A stretch of 64,000 nt of DNA from RFSX01 sp964495785 (GTDB taxonomy: Bacteria; Bacteroidota; Bacteroidia; Chitinophagales; Saprospiraceae), in assembly GCA_964495785.1 (NCBI GenBank), contig CAZBXL010000006.1, positions 18,292 to 82,291 on the forward strand, in the 5' to 3' direction. Positions 1-9,872 of the stretch are shown piece after piece. The first letter of the stretch is position 1; each line of letters opens with the position of its first letter. Position numbers and translations under genes: made by a program. The notes beneath the pieces are model-generated. The model was not told where the DNA came from. It searched no databases and was given only the letters and a program-made list of their open reading frames with translations.

Positions 1-45
1 AATCTGTAGTATGTTCTTGTGGAAAATCGCCTAGCACTCCCTAAT

Positions 46-453
46 CTATCTTTGGCGATGAAAGTGCATCTGTACTGTCCGTCCCTCATCTAAAAACTCT
101 ATCGTATCAGAGAGTTCTTTCATGATATAAACGCCTCTACCTCCACAGCATTCCAGGTTTTCTTGTAGCGTCGGATCAGTAACTTTATTAGGGTTAAATC
201 CCAAACCTTCATCAGAGATACTTATAATGACTTTACTTGTCTTGTCCACACACATGATCTTCACATGCTTATTCGTGTCTGCTTTATTGCCGTGTATTAT
301 CGCGTTGTTTACAGCCTCTGTTAGTGTGATTAATATGTTGTCATGTACTTCCTGAGGAAGGTGACATTCACTCTTAAGCTTAGCAACATAGGATTGCAGA
401 TAGGCCACCTGACAGGGTGATGATTTAAGTTTTAACTTAAGTAGATGTGACAT
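46..453 (-). CDS. RsbW-like ATP-binding protein (anti-sigma/serine kinase type)
   Basis: A small cytosolic GHKL ATPase of the HATPase_c_2 type (135 aa). Visible motifs are an N box (EAVNNAIIHGN, residues 46-56), a G1 box (DEGLGF, 81-86) and a G2 box (GGRGVYIM, 104-111). Known relatives are RsbW/SpoIIAB, which phosphorylate an anti-sigma antagonist or bind a sigma factor. No STAS-domain partner is encoded here, so the target is unknown. It lies 36 nt downstream of the DUF4175 gene and is probably cotranscribed, although a promoter-like TTTG-N18-CAGATTTG sits in the spacer. Family call is firm; the role is inference. Confidence 0.85.
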   Translation of the reverse strand: MSHLLKLKLKSSPCQVAYLQSYVAKLKSECHLPQEVHDNILITLTEAVNNAIIHGNKADTNKHVKIMCVDKTSKVIISISDEGLGFNPNKVTDPTLQENLECCGGRGVYIMKELSDTIEFLDEGRTVQMHFHRQR

Positions 454-489
454 GTAACAAATCTGTGTTTAAAAATAAAATGACAAAAA

Positions 490-3400
490 CTATTGTGTTT
501 TCAAAGCCTTGTAATACTCATCCACAAGTTGCTTATAGAATGGTCTTAGAGAAGGAGATACTTTCTTATACATTTCTATTTCTGCTTCCTTTTCTTTGAG
601 ATAATTTTGTAGCGCTATAGGCAGTTCCTTTGGCTTTTCTTCTCCGGTAGTTGCTTTTCGTTTATTATCTTTCTCTCTTTCGCGATCAGCCTTCTCCGCT
701 TCTAATAGTCTTGTAACAATATCGTTTTGTCTTCTGAGCATTTCTGCATCCAGCTTTTTATTGACTAGGTCTGTTTCTATTTTATCCATCTCGTCGATGA
801 TGCCTTGTAAGGTTTTATCACCTTGACCTTGCTCCATTTTCTTTTCCTGCATTTCTTCAAGTGCTTTTCTCAGAGCTGCCTGTCGAGCTGCTGCTTGCGC
901 AAAGTCTTTTGCCGAAGTGCCTCCTTTGCCTTCTTTTTCTCCCTCAGCCATTTTTTGCATATCTTTTCCTAAGCCTTCCTGACCTTTGGTTATCTTATCC
1001 ATCGGCACATCACTACTACTGCTGCCTCCTGGCTTATCACACATCTGAGACCCTGACATCATTCCTGACATCTGTTGTTGCATTTGCTCCATAGATTCAG
1101 CAAGCATCAGTGCTAGATCATTGACATTTTTCATAGTATGTCTTTGGTTCTGTTCTGCTTCAGGCATCTTTCTTGCCTCAAGTTGCTCCAGACTTTCACT
1201 CATGTTAGACTTTACTTCTATTACCTTCTCTGTAACGTAACTTTGTATCTTATCATTACGTTTAGCCAGTTCTTGTAGGCTATCTTGTATCATCACAAAA
1301 TCATCCTTTAACTTAAACTGCGTCTGTATATGACCAACATAAGTTGGTGTATTAATTTGTGATCTCTTAAGATCATCAATGAGTTCCTCTTGGTCAAAAG
1401 AAAGGTCTACAAGATTCTCAAGTAATTGTCTTAGTGCTGCGATATCTTCTTGCATCTGTTCCATCTCACCACCTTCCATAGAAGACGACATACTCTGAGA
1501 CATTTTTTTCATTTTCTCTGCTGCTTGCTTCTGTTTCTGAGAAGCACTTTTCTTCTCACCTTTCTCCATCTGCTCTTGACTCTCTTCCATGTCTTCTTGT
1601 ATATCTTCCATCTGCTCTTGATTATCCTCGCCTAAGTCCTTAGGTTTATCGAGCTCATCATTTTTCTTTTCGAGTTCTTTCATCTCCTCCTTCAACTTTT
1701 CAAACTCTTCATTCAGTTCCTCTTGCTCCTTTGCTAACTCTTCCTTAGACTTTTCATCTTTGTCTGTTTCTTCTGCAAGTTCTTCTTGCTTCTCTGCCAT
1801 CTCATCCAGCTTCTCCAGCATATCTTTCATCTCTTTTTCTACTTCGAGGGTCTTGAATAATTCCTCGAGTCTTTCCATATCTTTTTCGATAGACTCATCA
1901 TTCATTTCCATCTGCTCCATTTGCTCGAGCATTTGCTCTTTATTGAGTTCTTCCATGAGCTCTTGGATTTTTTCCATAAGCTCTTGGGTCTCTGTATCCA
2001 TAGCCTCTTCAAATAACTCTTGCAACTTCTCTTGCTTCTCTAATATTTCCTCTTCTCTTTCTGTGAACTCTTCTTGGTTTTTAAGATTTTCATCAAATTT
2101 TTCCTTAGCTTCTTTTAGTTTCTCTTCAAGTTGCTTCTGACGTTCCATTAGTTTCTCGAGCTCTTTCTTGTCTTCCCAGTCAGGCTCTTGTTTTTGCAAC
2201 ATTTTCTCACGTAGCTTTTTCAGCTCTTCCTGTATTTTCTTTGATTCTTCGTTAGCATCTCTGAGCTTGTCTTTTATATCTTCTTCATTCTCATCTTCTT
2301 GAGCTTCAAACTCTTCTATAGATGGTTTTTCAAACTCCATTATAGAAGTCTTAGCAGACTTGCTACCATTGACAGCATCGTTGTCAAAAGTCTCAAAGTA
2401 ATAACTGATTCTCTCACCTGGCTTCAGCTCTAAAGTGTTGATATCAAAAGTATAGTCAAACTGAACTTCTCTTGATTTAGGATTTCTTATTGTTTCGTTT
2501 TTTGATTGTTGTGATCCATTAGCAGAAGTCTTAGTATAATTAAACTGTACTGAAGTCAGACCGTAATCATCAGATGCATCTCCTACAAAATAGACTATGT
2601 TTTTCTCAAGACTATCATTAAATGTTTTGACGCTTATTTCTGGATACCTATCTGGTGTCACATTAATCGAATAAGTCACAGAATCTGGATCTGGAACAAG
2701 AGTATTAGAGTAGTAGATCTTATATAGATCATCTTTCATAATACGCTTGCTAAGTCTGTATCTGCTGTCTGATTCTCGGTCCGCTGACAACTTATCTTTT
2801 CTTGATGCAAATTTTAACTCTACAGCTTCTGTATGTTCTGTATCAAAATTCCACGTTACTTGGGTTCCTTGAGGTATCAATATGTCACCGATGTTATCAA
2901 CAACTTCATCTTTACGACCGGTGTAAGAAGGATAATCTAATTTCAAATCAAAATTAGTTAGTTGAGGCTTTAATAGAACATTCAACTCGTGTTCCTTTGA
3001 TCTTACCCTTCCAGAGAAAAACTCAAATGGTGTATTCTTTTGGACGTTTTTAAATGTGTAAGAATAGGTGTTGCCTGTCTCTCTCTTCATCCTATATTGA
3101 AAATTATCAATATCTATAAAAACCTCGTCAGGTATAACGCTACCGTTAACGTCTACTGAAACTAACACGTCATCGTATTGCACAACATCTAACTCAGGAT
3201 TATTTATTGTAAACTTGAATGGTGCTGCTTTTTCAAATTCTGTATCGTTGTTAATAATCCTAAGTGTAGAATCTTTTATAAGACTCGGAGCTGCAAATAA
3301 CAAAACCAATAAAGCTAATGCCGGAGGTAAAGCATACCTGAGATATTTTTTATTACTTCCTAAGTCTATTGCTGACTTAAAAGGCACCAACTTAATTTCT

Positions 3401-3819
3401 TCAGATTTTTGGTCGATACTCGCATTTATCAATTCATGACTGCCGCTTGACTCGCTTTGCTTTTTGAGCTGTAGAATATTAAGCAGTTTGTCTTTCACAT
3501 CAGTAAAATGATCACCGATAATCAGAGCTGCTTTTTCATGACTAATTCTACGTCCAAGTTTAAAATAATTGAGAAGTGGTTTTAGAACAAATAACCCCAA
3601 TACTGTCAGAGAACTTATGATAAAACCAAAGAAAATAAGTTTTCTCACATTCTTATCAAAGTACATGAAATACTCTAATACACTGAAAAGTATAAATACT
3701 GCAACAAGGATTGCTACGGAATAGAGAAGACCTCTGATAATTTGGTTGAGATAGAACTTTCTCGTAAACTGATCTAACTTATTTATAAGAAGATCGTAAT
3801 TACTCGTCACCTGCGGCAT
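490..3819 (-). CDS. DUF4175 family membrane-anchored coiled-coil protein
   Basis: A very long protein (1109 aa) of the Bacteroidota DUF4175 family, whose function is not known. Three hydrophobic segments lie near residues 30-52, 62-86 and 162-182, followed by a beta-rich extracytoplasmic part to about residue 505. Then comes a roughly 280-residue stretch made almost only of Glu, Lys, Met, Gln and Leu that should form long coiled coils, a Met/Ser/Gly-rich patch, and a charged C-terminus. I chose the ATG at 3819 (MPQVTSNYD); a TTG three codons upstream (3828) is possible. It probably forms an operon with the RsbW-like gene. Confidence 0.85.
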   Translation of the reverse strand: MPQVTSNYDLLINKLDQFTRKFYLNQIIRGLLYSVAILVAVFILFSVLEYFMYFDKNVRKLIFFGFIISSLTVLGLFVLKPLLNYFKLGRRISHEKAALIIGDHFTDVKDKLLNILQLKKQSESSGSHELINASIDQKSEEIKLVPFKSAIDLGSNKKYLRYALPPALALLVLLFAAPSLIKDSTLRIINNDTEFEKAAPFKFTINNPELDVVQYDDVLVSVDVNGSVIPDEVFIDIDNFQYRMKRETGNTYSYTFKNVQKNTPFEFFSGRVRSKEHELNVLLKPQLTNFDLKLDYPSYTGRKDEVVDNIGDILIPQGTQVTWNFDTEHTEAVELKFASRKDKLSADRESDSRYRLSKRIMKDDLYKIYYSNTLVPDPDSVTYSINVTPDRYPEISVKTFNDSLEKNIVYFVGDASDDYGLTSVQFNYTKTSANGSQQSKNETIRNPKSREVQFDYTFDINTLELKPGERISYYFETFDNDAVNGSKSAKTSIMEFEKPSIEEFEAQEDENEEDIKDKLRDANEESKKIQEELKKLREKMLQKQEPDWEDKKELEKLMERQKQLEEKLKEAKEKFDENLKNQEEFTEREEEILEKQEKLQELFEEAMDTETQELMEKIQELMEELNKEQMLEQMEQMEMNDESIEKDMERLEELFKTLEVEKEMKDMLEKLDEMAEKQEELAEETDKDEKSKEELAKEQEELNEEFEKLKEEMKELEKKNDELDKPKDLGEDNQEQMEDIQEDMEESQEQMEKGEKKSASQKQKQAAEKMKKMSQSMSSSMEGGEMEQMQEDIAALRQLLENLVDLSFDQEELIDDLKRSQINTPTYVGHIQTQFKLKDDFVMIQDSLQELAKRNDKIQSYVTEKVIEVKSNMSESLEQLEARKMPEAEQNQRHTMKNVNDLALMLAESMEQMQQQMSGMMSGSQMCDKPGGSSSSDVPMDKITKGQEGLGKDMQKMAEGEKEGKGGTSAKDFAQAAARQAALRKALEEMQEKKMEQGQGDKTLQGIIDEMDKIETDLVNKKLDAEMLRRQNDIVTRLLEAEKADREREKDNKRKATTGEEKPKELPIALQNYLKEKEAEIEMYKKVSPSLRPFYKQLVDEYYKALKTQ

Positions 3820-3949
3820 AAACAACAATTTCTATAAAGTTCACTGGTAAAATAACCAAGCTTTAATTAAACTCCTTTTTGGGGTAAAAAATTCCTGAAA
3901 AAGCTCAATTTAATACATAAACTGTGTTAATGCAAGCCCTACAAAAGCC

Positions 3950-5233
3950 CTATGGAGTGTCCCTATCTAACCACTCATTAGCTGTTTTGATCAATCGGTT
4001 TTTGTCCGCTTCTGTCATATTTTTAATTCGAGCACTACCGTGGTGCTTTCCTTCCATAAAAAAGAACAAAGAATTAGTCTTATCAGAAGGTGGAACTGCC
4101 GTGGCAGACCATGTATCAAGGGCTCCATTGATATATATCATATTTGGCGCAGTTTCAGCCCACTTAGACACTCTATTTGTAAGTTCTCCTTTAAAGTTCG
4201 CTTCCATTTTATTGGGCATAAAAACGGCAGATGGGTGTTTGTCATCAGGCAGATACTTAAGTAATCCTTTAAAATCCTCAGTCTCAAAACCGTAGTATCC
4301 CATCTCAGTCCCTGACTGATAATAATGAGATGCATAACTCTCCATACTCTCATCTGAATAAAAATCCATCCCGACGATTTCAAGAAAATAATCCAACTTT
4401 TTTTCAGTCGAATCCGAGATATTAGGGATTTTCTTGCAATCATGTCCATATTGCCAAAAAGAGAAAGGAAATTCCAATATCGCATACTCGTAAGCTTCAT
4501 CCATACTTAGATAGGTAAATTGGCTTCCATTACCTTTGATATACCACTTAAGGAGGGCTTTCATCTCCTCAGAATTCTTAAGCATGTCTTTCTGATAATC
4601 AACTATATCTTCTCTACATTCTCGTGTGCCTATATTATCAAGAAATTCATAGATTCTCTGATCTTCGTTACTATGATTAACAGGCGCTACATATGGAATA
4701 GAGACATCTACATCATTAGGATAGAAATATTTATAGAATATAGTTGTCGTCCCACCTTTACTGATACCTGTTGATATCCACTTACCATGATATATCTGAC
4801 GGAATAACTGATTGATCTTATGAAGATCGGCTGTCACTTGCTCAAAGTTCAGATAATCATAATCTAAACTGTCAGGAGATGACTCTAAGAAGTACCTATG
4901 CTCTACATTGATCTGATTGGCATCTAATAATTCTGCTACTTCCGTAATATTGTTTCTGGGCTTACCGTATCCATTAGTTATAATCGCTGTAGGCTTATCA
5001 TATCCTTTGTGACTCAGAAATGCTCTCTGATAAAAATATCCCACGGAGGGATTATTATGATCTATTTCTTGTCTGATCTTCAGCTCATAAGCCGCTTCAT
5101 ATCCTTCAGGGGTATCTATTTTTTTGAATATGATATCTGGTAATTCAAAGAGTTTCTCTTCTAAGATCGACTGTGCAGAACTCCCTGTGAGAACGAACAA
5201 CGACACGATATAAATCAATAATTTTTTCATCAT
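3950..5233 (-). CDS. secreted S37-type (PS-10) serine peptidase
   Basis: A 427-aa alpha/beta-hydrolase-type peptidase resembling the S37 family, whose founding member is a Streptomyces tripeptidyl aminopeptidase. An N-terminal signal peptide ends near residue 20 (GSSAQ). The strand/loop EHRYF is at 111-115, the nucleophile elbow GISKGG puts the candidate catalytic Ser at 158, and a late KHHG motif near residue 398 supplies a candidate His. It should act in the periplasm or outside the cell to trim peptides. It stands alone between convergent spacing on one side and the GHMP kinase on the other. Exact substrate preference cannot be read from the sequence. Confidence 0.8.
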   Translation of the reverse strand: MMKKLLIYIVSLFVLTGSSAQSILEEKLFELPDIIFKKIDTPEGYEAAYELKIRQEIDHNNPSVGYFYQRAFLSHKGYDKPTAIITNGYGKPRNNITEVAELLDANQINVEHRYFLESSPDSLDYDYLNFEQVTADLHKINQLFRQIYHGKWISTGISKGGTTTIFYKYFYPNDVDVSIPYVAPVNHSNEDQRIYEFLDNIGTRECREDIVDYQKDMLKNSEEMKALLKWYIKGNGSQFTYLSMDEAYEYAILEFPFSFWQYGHDCKKIPNISDSTEKKLDYFLEIVGMDFYSDESMESYASHYYQSGTEMGYYGFETEDFKGLLKYLPDDKHPSAVFMPNKMEANFKGELTNRVSKWAETAPNMIYINGALDTWSATAVPPSDKTNSLFFFMEGKHHGSARIKNMTEADKNRLIKTANEWLDRDTP

Positions 5234-5344
5234 TTAGAATATTATACTTACTAAGATATGGATTTTAAAACAGATAGATTTAAGGTCCATTATTGTATTA
5301 AAAAGAGACTTTATCAAAAAAAGGCACTAACTCTCATATTCTAA

Positions 5345-6163
5345 TCAAAGGACCACTACATCCTCAATCTCCTCATAATTCCCATAGACTAAAAAATAAC
5401 CGCCGCCTCCAGCACCAGATAGCTTCACATAATAATTGTCAGAATCTAAACCTGACTTCCAGATGCCAGCTATGGAGTCTGGAATCATATGCTGAAATTT
5501 CTCAAACTGAAGATGACTTATCTGAGCCATGATAGATTTAAGATTATTATTATTTGAGATTAAGGCGTCTATAGCCTGTTCGTTAAGGGTATTGAGATGT
5601 ACAACAGCATTTGAGAAGTCGGGGTCTTGTAGTTGCTGCTGATAGTAAGTCACTAATGCCTTGGTATTTCTAGTCTGTCCTGAGTCTATAAGAGCAAATC
5701 TGTCACCGAGTACTATATCTGAAAGCACTTCTATGTGATCAGCTTGTACGACAAGCGCTTTATCAAGGTAGATAGTCAGAGGATCAAGGCCAGAGCTATT
5801 ACCATGAAAGAAATTCTCCGATTGGCCAAGAAGGGTCTTTAATTCAGGCAAGCCAGATGGCTTCTCTAAGTAGAAATGGTCAAAAGCCGCGGCTGTAACT
5901 GCACCAGAGCTACCCATTCCATAACCTAGTGGTATTGTAGCGTCAAATGAGAGACCACTTGATATAGCAGCATCTATCCTATCCCTATCATATCCTTTGA
6001 TGCTCTTTAGATATTCAAAATATGGAATAAGATTACTTTTAGGACTCTCGATAAAGCGTCCAGAGTACTTATGACAAGGCATAGCGAGTGCTTGACCACC
6101 ATTGATGATGGTATATTCTCCAAAAAGGAGGACCTTGGCAGAATAAGATTTATCTAATATCAA
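5345..6163 (-). CDS. mevalonate-kinase-like GHMP kinase
   Basis: A GHMP-superfamily kinase of 272 aa that most resembles the mevalonate kinases of Flavobacteriia, which phosphorylate mevalonate in isoprenoid synthesis. It shows the N-terminal substrate segment (AKVLLFGEYTII, 9-20), the phosphate-binding GYGMGSSGA (80-88), GNSSGLDP (121-128) and the C-terminal LSGAGGGGYF (248-257). It is somewhat short for the family. The start is TTG: a stop lies in frame at 6176-6178, and the nearby ATG at 6172-6174 is in another frame and ends after four codons. A different sugar-kinase role within GHMP is possible; GGGP synthase elsewhere in the window supports an isoprenoid role. Confidence 0.75.
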   Translation of the reverse strand: MILDKSYSAKVLLFGEYTIINGGQALAMPCHKYSGRFIESPKSNLIPYFEYLKSIKGYDRDRIDAAISSGLSFDATIPLGYGMGSSGAVTAAAFDHFYLEKPSGLPELKTLLGQSENFFHGNSSGLDPLTIYLDKALVVQADHIEVLSDIVLGDRFALIDSGQTRNTKALVTYYQQQLQDPDFSNAVVHLNTLNEQAIDALISNNNNLKSIMAQISHLQFEKFQHMIPDSIAGIWKSGLDSDNYYVKLSGAGGGGYFLVYGNYEEIEDVVVL

Positions 6164-6262
6164 GAGTGAACCATATTATTTTATAATCATTATACATTCC
6201 TAAGTTAACTATTCATTATTAATAGAGTTTGTTCTAAATTTACACTTCAATTTTTATCAGGT

Positions 6263-6418
6263 ATGAATATCGAAAAATCTTCTACAAAAACATATTGGTT
6301 GTATTTTATTATTTCTATGATAGGAATGATAGCATTTTTAGTCTTACTTCCAGAATGGTTTTGGGTAATGTTACCTTTTGTAGGTACATCCTTCGTGTAT
6401 GCTATGGACTGGACTTAG
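6263..6418 (+). CDS. small conserved-type membrane protein (51 aa)
   Basis: A short open frame of 51 codons from ATG 6263 to TAG 6416-6418. The product has a charged N-terminus (MNIEKSSTKTYW) and two hydrophobic stretches (about 13-29 and 33-47), so it is a probable inner-membrane hairpin protein. Similar-looking mini membrane proteins ending in a short polar tail (here AMDWT) occur in Bacteroidota, but I cannot name a function. It lies between the divergent GHMP kinase and mfd, and its stop is 79 nt before the mfd start. Confidence 0.55.
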   Translation: MNIEKSSTKTYWLYFIISMIGMIAFLVLLPEWFWVMLPFVGTSFVYAMDWT

Positions 6419-6450
6419 TCCATTAAGTAGGCGATACCGGGTGACAATGA

Positions 6451-6479
6451 GGTGATGTTAGCTAATTGGAACATGCGCC
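6451..6479 (+). promoter_or_regulatory. stable hairpin just upstream of mfd
   Basis: GGTGATGTT (6451-6459) pairs with AACAT plus CGCC (6470-6474 and 6476-6479), with a single bulged G at 6475 and a ten-base loop. The surrounding leader (6428-6481) is visibly richer in G and C than the intergenic DNA around it, and an outer TAGGCG/CGCCTA pair can also form. No T-run follows, so it does not look like an intrinsic terminator. It ends 18 nt before the TTG start of mfd and could affect mfd translation or be part of a small RNA. Confidence 0.35.
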
Positions 6480-6497
6480 TATACTAAAGCTTCGTAT

Positions 6498-9400
6498 TTG
6501 GATAATCTAAAGGAACTGTTAGAACGCTATACGCATTCTGAGCAGTCAAAGGCCATATTACAAGGGCTTGATTCAGAAGAGCCTTCTCGCCTCTTATTAT
6601 CAGGAATGATAGGCGCTCAGGATTGCTTTGTCCTATCGGCTATATTTAGTAAATCTCCCCACTCACATCTTTACATTGCCAGTGACAAAGAAGAGGCTGC
6701 TTATGTACAGAATACGCTCGACAACATAGCAGATACGCAGCAAGTACTTTTCTTCCCAGATTCATTTAAGAGGGCTGGTACTTTTGAAGAAATAGACAAC
6801 AACAACGTGCTCATAAGAACTGAGACAATCAATAAGATCAGTTCAGAATTACATGCTCGTGAGATTGTTGTGACTTACCCAGAAGCTTTATTTGAAAAAG
6901 TAGTAGATCCTAAGTACCTCGACGAACAGAAGATCACTATCAAAAAAGACGAGTCTCTTGACATAGATACGATTATAGAGTTCCTCGTAGAGTATGGATT
7001 TGAGAGAACGGATTTTGTATATGAGCCAGGACAATTTTCAATTAGGGGTGGCATCGTAGATATTTTTTCTTTCGGTAATGAATGGCCTTACAGAGTCGAG
7101 CTTTTTGATGATGAGGTCGAAAGTATTAGACTTTTTAATCCGACGACACAGCTATCATTGAAGAATATATCAATGGTATCCATTATACCCAACATCAGCA
7201 ATAAGTTTACACAAGAGCAAAAAATTTCGCTATTCAAAACCTTTAAGAAAAACACTTGCGTCTGGATCAAAGACGTCGAGATGCTTTTAGAGAGACTGAC
7301 GACTTGCGAGGCCAAGGCTAAAGAATTTGCTAGGCATGTATCACAAGAGGATGATGCTGTTCTTAAAAAACTTCTCGACGAAAGAGCTTTCATCCTGCCT
7401 CAAGAAATCATCGCTGAGATGGAGGCACTGGATGTTTTACTATTAAAATCAAGTGAAAAAAATATCAATGTCGCAAGTGAAATAAAATATAATGCGACAC
7501 CTCAACCATCATTTAACAAAAACTTTAAACTGCTCTTAGAGAATCTTGAAGCTAATGACGCAGAGAAAATTAAGACTTACATATTTACAGATAACAACAG
7601 GCAAATAGAGCGATTCTATAACATATTTGAAGATCTACAAGCTAGCGTAGAGTTTCATCCTGTAGTGACGGCTATACATTCTGGTTATATCGACAAGGAT
7701 CTGAATATAGCAGTCTACACTGACCATCAAATATTTGATAGATTCCATAGATATAAATTAAGAAAGGGATACACGAAAGATCAAGCCATGAGCTTGCGTA
7801 TGCTGAGGGAACTTAAGCCAGGAGACTTCGTCACACACATCGATCACGGTATAGGCAAATACTCAGGTCTCGAAAAAATTGTCATTGCAGGTCGCTCTCA
7901 AGAATCCGTAAGATTAATCTATCTTAATAATGACATCCTCTATGTCGGTATTAACTCATTGCACAAGATATCACGGTATGCAGGTAAGGATGGCCATGCT
8001 CCTAAATTAAGTAAGATAGGCGGTGATGCATGGAAGAATCTCAAGAACAAGACGAAGAAAAAAATCCGTGACATCGCCAAAGACCTCATCAAACTCTACG
8101 CTAAGCGTAAAGCGTCTAAGGGCCATGCTTTTCCAGAAGATGGGTATCTACAGAATGAATTAGAGGCCTCATTTATATATCAAGATACACCTGATCAGGA
8201 AGCGACCACACTAGCTGTCAAAGAAGATATGCAGAAGCCTTATCCCATGGATAGGTTGGTATGTGGTGATGTAGGTTTTGGTAAGACAGAAATCGCAGTA
8301 AGAGCTGCATTTAAGGCGATTGTAGGAGGTAAGCAAGTTGCTATATTAGTACCCACGACGATACTCGCATTACAGCATTACAAAACATTCAAAGATAGAT
8401 TAGGCGACCTTGGTGTTGACTTAGATTATGTCAACAGATTCAAGACTGCGAAGCAAAAGAAAGAAATATTTCAAAAACTGGAAGACGGTAAGCTCGATCT
8501 TGTAATAGGAACACATGCTATCTTAAGTAAGCAGATTAAGTTCAAAGACTTGGGACTACTTGTTGTGGATGAGGAACAGAAATTTGGCGTAGCAGCAAAA
8601 GAAAAATTACGAAATATAAAAGTCAATGTAGACACGCTCACTCTGACGGCTACACCCATACCGAGAACCTTACAGTTTTCGCTAATGGGAGCAAGAGACT
8701 TGTCTATCATCAGAACAGCACCTCCCAATAGACAGCCGATACATACCGAGCGACGAGTCTTTAACATGGAGCTCATCAAGGAATCTATATATTATGAGTT
8801 TACTCGTGGTGGACAAGTCTTCTTCGTGCACAACAGAGTGAAGTCTCTCCCAGAGATGGCAGGTGTGCTTCAGAAGATGTGCCCTGATCTTGAAGTGGCT
8901 ATGGCTCACGGACAGATGGATTCTAAAGTGCTTGAAAAGACTCTGATGGAGTTCATAGAAGGAAAGTATGATGTTCTAGTATGTACTAATATCATTGAGA
9001 CTGGATTAGATATACCTAATGCCAATACGATGATCATTAATAATGCTCATCATTTTGGTATGAGTGACCTCCATCAGCTCAGAGGTCGTGTCGGTAGATC
9101 TAATAAGAAAGCTTTTTGTTATCTCTTCTCTCCGCCTATATCGACCTTGTCTTCTGATGCACGAAAGCGATTGAAGACCTTAGAAGACTTTTCAGACTTA
9201 GGCAGTGGTTTTCATATTGCTATGAGAGACCTTGACATTAGAGGTGCTGGTAACTTACTTGGAGGAGAACAGAGTGGGTTTATCACAGATATCGGCTATG
9301 AGACTTATCAGAAAATATTAGAGGAAACGCTGCATGATCTTAAGGAGAACGAATTCAAAGAACTCTTTAAGGATGATAAAGAAAAGAATAAAGATTACGT

Positions 9401-9872
9401 ATTCGAGGTAGAGATAGACACAGATATAGAAATGCTAATTCCTGATGAGTATATTAATCTTATCAATGAAAGACTAAGTATCTATACTGAGATGGGTAAT
9501 GTCGATAATGATGATCAGCTGGCAGAGTTAAGGAAAAAGCTTAAAGATAAATTCGGTCCTATTCCTTTTCAGGTCGAAGAATTATTTAATGGTATCAGAT
9601 TAAGATGGATATGTAAGCAGATGGGTATAGAGAGGCTGTCACTGAAGTCTAATAAATTACGCTGCTATTTTGTCAGCAATGCTCAGTCTAGCTTTTATGA
9701 AACAAAGTTATTTAATAATTTTCTGCAGTATATCACTACAAAAGGTACAGAGTTAGGACTATCCTTAAAACAATCAAGTAAGAATCTTATTCTTATAAAA
9801 GATAAAGTTTATAACTTAAAACAAAGCCGTAAATTACTTGAAAGTGTACGTGCTGAAATCGACAAAGTATGA
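6498..9872 (+). CDS. mfd: transcription-repair coupling factor Mfd
   Basis: Full-length Mfd (1124 aa), the SF2 translocase that removes RNA polymerase stalled at DNA lesions and recruits UvrA. The order is canonical: UvrB-like N-terminal modules, the RNA-polymerase-interaction domain (GDFVTHIDHGIGKYSG, near 445), Walker A (GDVGFGKTE, near 590), DEEQ box (VVDEEQKFG, near 690), motif III TATPIPRTLQ, the helicase C half with LRGRVGRS, and the C-terminal TRCF domain. The start is TTG: from the in-frame stop at 6459-6461 to 6498 there is no ATG or GTG in frame. Its stop overlaps the next gene in an ATGA. Confidence 0.95.
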   Translation: MDNLKELLERYTHSEQSKAILQGLDSEEPSRLLLSGMIGAQDCFVLSAIFSKSPHSHLYIASDKEEAAYVQNTLDNIADTQQVLFFPDSFKRAGTFEEIDNNNVLIRTETINKISSELHAREIVVTYPEALFEKVVDPKYLDEQKITIKKDESLDIDTIIEFLVEYGFERTDFVYEPGQFSIRGGIVDIFSFGNEWPYRVELFDDEVESIRLFNPTTQLSLKNISMVSIIPNISNKFTQEQKISLFKTFKKNTCVWIKDVEMLLERLTTCEAKAKEFARHVSQEDDAVLKKLLDERAFILPQEIIAEMEALDVLLLKSSEKNINVASEIKYNATPQPSFNKNFKLLLENLEANDAEKIKTYIFTDNNRQIERFYNIFEDLQASVEFHPVVTAIHSGYIDKDLNIAVYTDHQIFDRFHRYKLRKGYTKDQAMSLRMLRELKPGDFVTHIDHGIGKYSGLEKIVIAGRSQESVRLIYLNNDILYVGINSLHKISRYAGKDGHAPKLSKIGGDAWKNLKNKTKKKIRDIAKDLIKLYAKRKASKGHAFPEDGYLQNELEASFIYQDTPDQEATTLAVKEDMQKPYPMDRLVCGDVGFGKTEIAVRAAFKAIVGGKQVAILVPTTILALQHYKTFKDRLGDLGVDLDYVNRFKTAKQKKEIFQKLEDGKLDLVIGTHAILSKQIKFKDLGLLVVDEEQKFGVAAKEKLRNIKVNVDTLTLTATPIPRTLQFSLMGARDLSIIRTAPPNRQPIHTERRVFNMELIKESIYYEFTRGGQVFFVHNRVKSLPEMAGVLQKMCPDLEVAMAHGQMDSKVLEKTLMEFIEGKYDVLVCTNIIETGLDIPNANTMIINNAHHFGMSDLHQLRGRVGRSNKKAFCYLFSPPISTLSSDARKRLKTLEDFSDLGSGFHIAMRDLDIRGAGNLLGGEQSGFITDIGYETYQKILEETLHDLKENEFKELFKDDKEKNKDYVFEVEIDTDIEMLIPDEYINLINERLSIYTEMGNVDNDDQLAELRKKLKDKFGPIPFQVEELFNGIRLRWICKQMGIERLSLKSNKLRCYFVSNAQSSFYETKLFNNFLQYITTKGTELGLSLKQSSKNLILIKDKVYNLKQSRKLLESVRAEIDKV

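Noticed and set aside
1..45. Possible start of another minus-strand gene (GTG at 37) beyond the RsbW-like gene
   Set aside because: Only about a dozen codons are visible, the spacing to a weak AGGGAG is too short, and nothing can be matched to a family. It may be a real gene running off the window.
1760..2140. A long serine-rich frame on the plus strand across the DUF4175 coiled-coil region
   Set aside because: It is the complement of Glu/Lys codon runs of the real gene on the minus strand; low-complexity and without any family pattern.
6421..6480. tRNA-like fold near the mfd leader
   Set aside because: No acceptor stem or conserved T-loop sequence (GGTTCGAATCC type) fits; only the hairpin is supported.
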